The notes under the pieces are model-generated. The model saw only the letters and a list, made by a program, of their open reading frames with translations, had not been told where the DNA came from and did not search any database. DNA of 64,000 bases, from the NCBI GenBank assembly GCA_022823665.1, contig JAJEHN010000009.1:536650-600649 (forward strand). Reading direction: 5' to 3'. Positions 63,092 through 64,000 of this stretch are shown in pieces. A program made the position numbers and the translations under genes. Numbering within the stretch: the stretch's first letter is position 1; each line of letters opens with the position of its first letter. The stretch comes from Thermoanaerobaculia bacterium (lineage in GTDB: Bacteria; Acidobacteriota; Thermoanaerobaculia; Multivoradales; Multivoraceae).

Positions 63092-64000
63092 GTGGCAAGA
63101 GCGGCTCCTGAACCGGGGATTCCCGTCGCCGCACGATGGGCGGTCGCCGCGTGCCTCCTCTGGCCCGGCGCCGCCTGGTCCGACGCCCCCGCGCCCGAGG
63201 TCCCCTGCAAGCACGGCTACGCTTTCCTCGCCGAACCGAAACAGCCGCCCGGCTTCGAGCACTTCGACTGGGTCCACCCCGACGCGCCGAAGGGCGGCCA
63301 GATCCGCGTCCCCGACATGGGCAACTGGGACAGCTTCAACGCCATGGCGCTCGGCCGGGTCGTGCGGGGCATGGACACGCGGGGCACGTCGGAGCGCCAC
63401 CTGTACGACAGCCTCGCGATTCGCGCCCCCGACGAAGTCGCCACCGTGTACGGGCTCCTGGCCGAGTGCATCGCCGTTGCCCCGGACGGCGCGTGGATCG
63501 AGTTCCGCCTGCGCGACGGCGCCTGGTGGCACGACGGCGAACCCATCGACGCCCGGGACGTGACGTTCAGCTTCGAGGTGTACAAGGAGAAGGCGAACCC
63601 GTCGGTCGCCGCCGCCGTCGCGCCCTTCTCCTCGGTGGAGGTGTTCGACCGGAACCGCGTCCGGTACCACGTCCTGGCGCAGCACCGTCACAACCGGCTG
63701 CTGCCCATCCGCATCGGGGAGATGCCGGTGCTGCCCGAGCACTACTGGACGGCCGAGGGCAACGACGCGGGCAAGACGACCGTGCGTCCGCCCCTCGGCT
63801 CCGGCCCCTACCGCATCGCCGACTACGACATCGGCCGCTGGATCGAGTGGCGGCGCGATCCCGACTACTGGGGCCGCGACCTGCCCGTGAACCGCGGCCG
63901 CTACAACTTCGACCGCGTGAAGTACGACTACTTCCGTGACGACCAGATGCAGACCGAGGCGGTGAAGGGCAACGCCATCGACATCCACGTCGAGAACGTG
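63092..64000 (+). CDS. YejA-like periplasmic peptide-binding protein (3' partial)
   Basis: An open frame of 303 codons runs off the window end. GTG at 63092 opens a signal-peptide-like stretch (WAVAACLLWPGAAWSDAP). It continues as a family 5 solute-binding protein: YAFLAEPKQPPGFEHFDWV, HPDAPKGGQIRVPDMG, HLYDSLAIRAPDE, WHDGEPIDARDVTFSFE and RPPLGSGPYRIADYDIGRWI. The FxHFDxVxPDAPKGG pattern is characteristic of YejA, which feeds peptides (microcin C in E. coli) to the YejBEF ABC importer. The importer genes would be expected beyond the window. Confidence 0.85.
   Translation, partial: MARAAPEPGIPVAARWAVAACLLWPGAAWSDAPAPEVPCKHGYAFLAEPKQPPGFEHFDWVHPDAPKGGQIRVPDMGNWDSFNAMALGRVVRGMDTRGTSERHLYDSLAIRAPDEVATVYGLLAECIAVAPDGAWIEFRLRDGAWWHDGEPIDARDVTFSFEVYKEKANPSVAAAVAPFSSVEVFDRNRVRYHVLAQHRHNRLLPIRIGEMPVLPEHYWTAEGNDAGKTTVRPPLGSGPYRIADYDIGRWIEWRRDPDYWGRDLPVNRGRYNFDRVKYDYFRDDQMQTEAVKGNAIDIHVENV

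Noticed and set aside
62774..63988. 404-codon minus-strand frame at the window end
   Set aside because: The opposite strand carries a recognisable YejA-like protein in an open frame to the edge. The minus frame shows only Val/Gly/Arg-rich low-complexity sequence.
1..64000. tRNA, rRNA, prophage, transposase or biosynthetic gene cluster
   Set aside because: I saw no cloverleaf, rRNA segment, phage structural gene or transposase motif. The peptide-transporter module lacks any maturation enzyme that would mark a convincing RiPP cluster.

Overview
The window is GC-rich, densely coded bacterial chromosome with no tRNA, rRNA, CRISPR array, phage or transposase gene that I can see. A Gram-negative envelope is indicated by a WaaL-type ligase, an alginate-export-type porin, beta-barrel proteins, many Sec signal peptides and lipoboxes. 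A GWxTD plus VWFA-related protein, a secreted family with DLQGVW and GDSRGxWxGDTLVV motifs, a PHM-like cytochrome and multiple luciferase-like monooxygenases together point to Acidobacteriota. That assignment is inference from gene content, with no marker gene to confirm it.

Layout. 1-4184: a transporter module with an RND permease C-terminus fused to an ABC ATPase, then two paralogous ABC-2 permeases flanking a small secreted peptide with a double-glycine-like motif. 4209-9486: secreted proteins, an MFS exporter, an R2lox metalloenzyme and a phosphodiesterase. 9500-12868: a pterin dehydratase, a MoxR-type AAA+ ATPase and a VWA protein in one operon, followed by an intergenic region with a perfect 34-bp inverted repeat. 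13186-22436: luciferase-like monooxygenase, two tandem LolA-like proteins, a GWxTD/VWA protein, an O-antigen ligase, an amidase and a zinc dehydrogenase. 22469-31696: a PDZ protein, HpcH/HpaI aldolase, M42 peptidase, undecaprenyl diphosphate synthase, a beta-barrel protein, the TrkA-TrkH potassium system and an SMP-30 lactonase. 31718-34216: an accessory patch with a DUF4268 nuclease-like protein, a PPOX protein and an MntA/HepT toxin-antitoxin pair. 34235-47185: a PhoD phosphatase, a frameshifted SDR, aminotransferase, sulfatase-fold enzyme, DUF1499 protein, FadB/FadJ-like enzyme, a second luciferase-like protein, esterase, MFS carrier and cupin. 47219-57706: a cytochrome c/PHM-like enzyme, a large LRR-Calx-beta-PKD surface protein with a decayed neighbouring paralogue, and a porin. 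57678-64000: a two-subunit aconitase X, divergent acyl-CoA synthetase, quinone-reductase-like protein, a third luciferase-like enzyme and a partial YejA-like peptide-binding protein.

The most unusual items are the RND-ABC fusion with its peptide gene and duplicated permeases; a C-terminal domain shared between a stand-alone secreted protein and the giant LRR protein; and the LRR paralogue broken by a TGG-to-TGA change, a frameshift and a C-terminal deletion. Two promoter patterns recur: TAnnnT boxes 6-10 nt before ATG codons that have no Shine-Dalgarno, suggesting leaderless mRNAs, and TGCTAnnnT boxes before six genes. Several genes appear to begin with TTG or CTG overlapping the previous stop codon, and two otherwise intact genes look one base out of frame.
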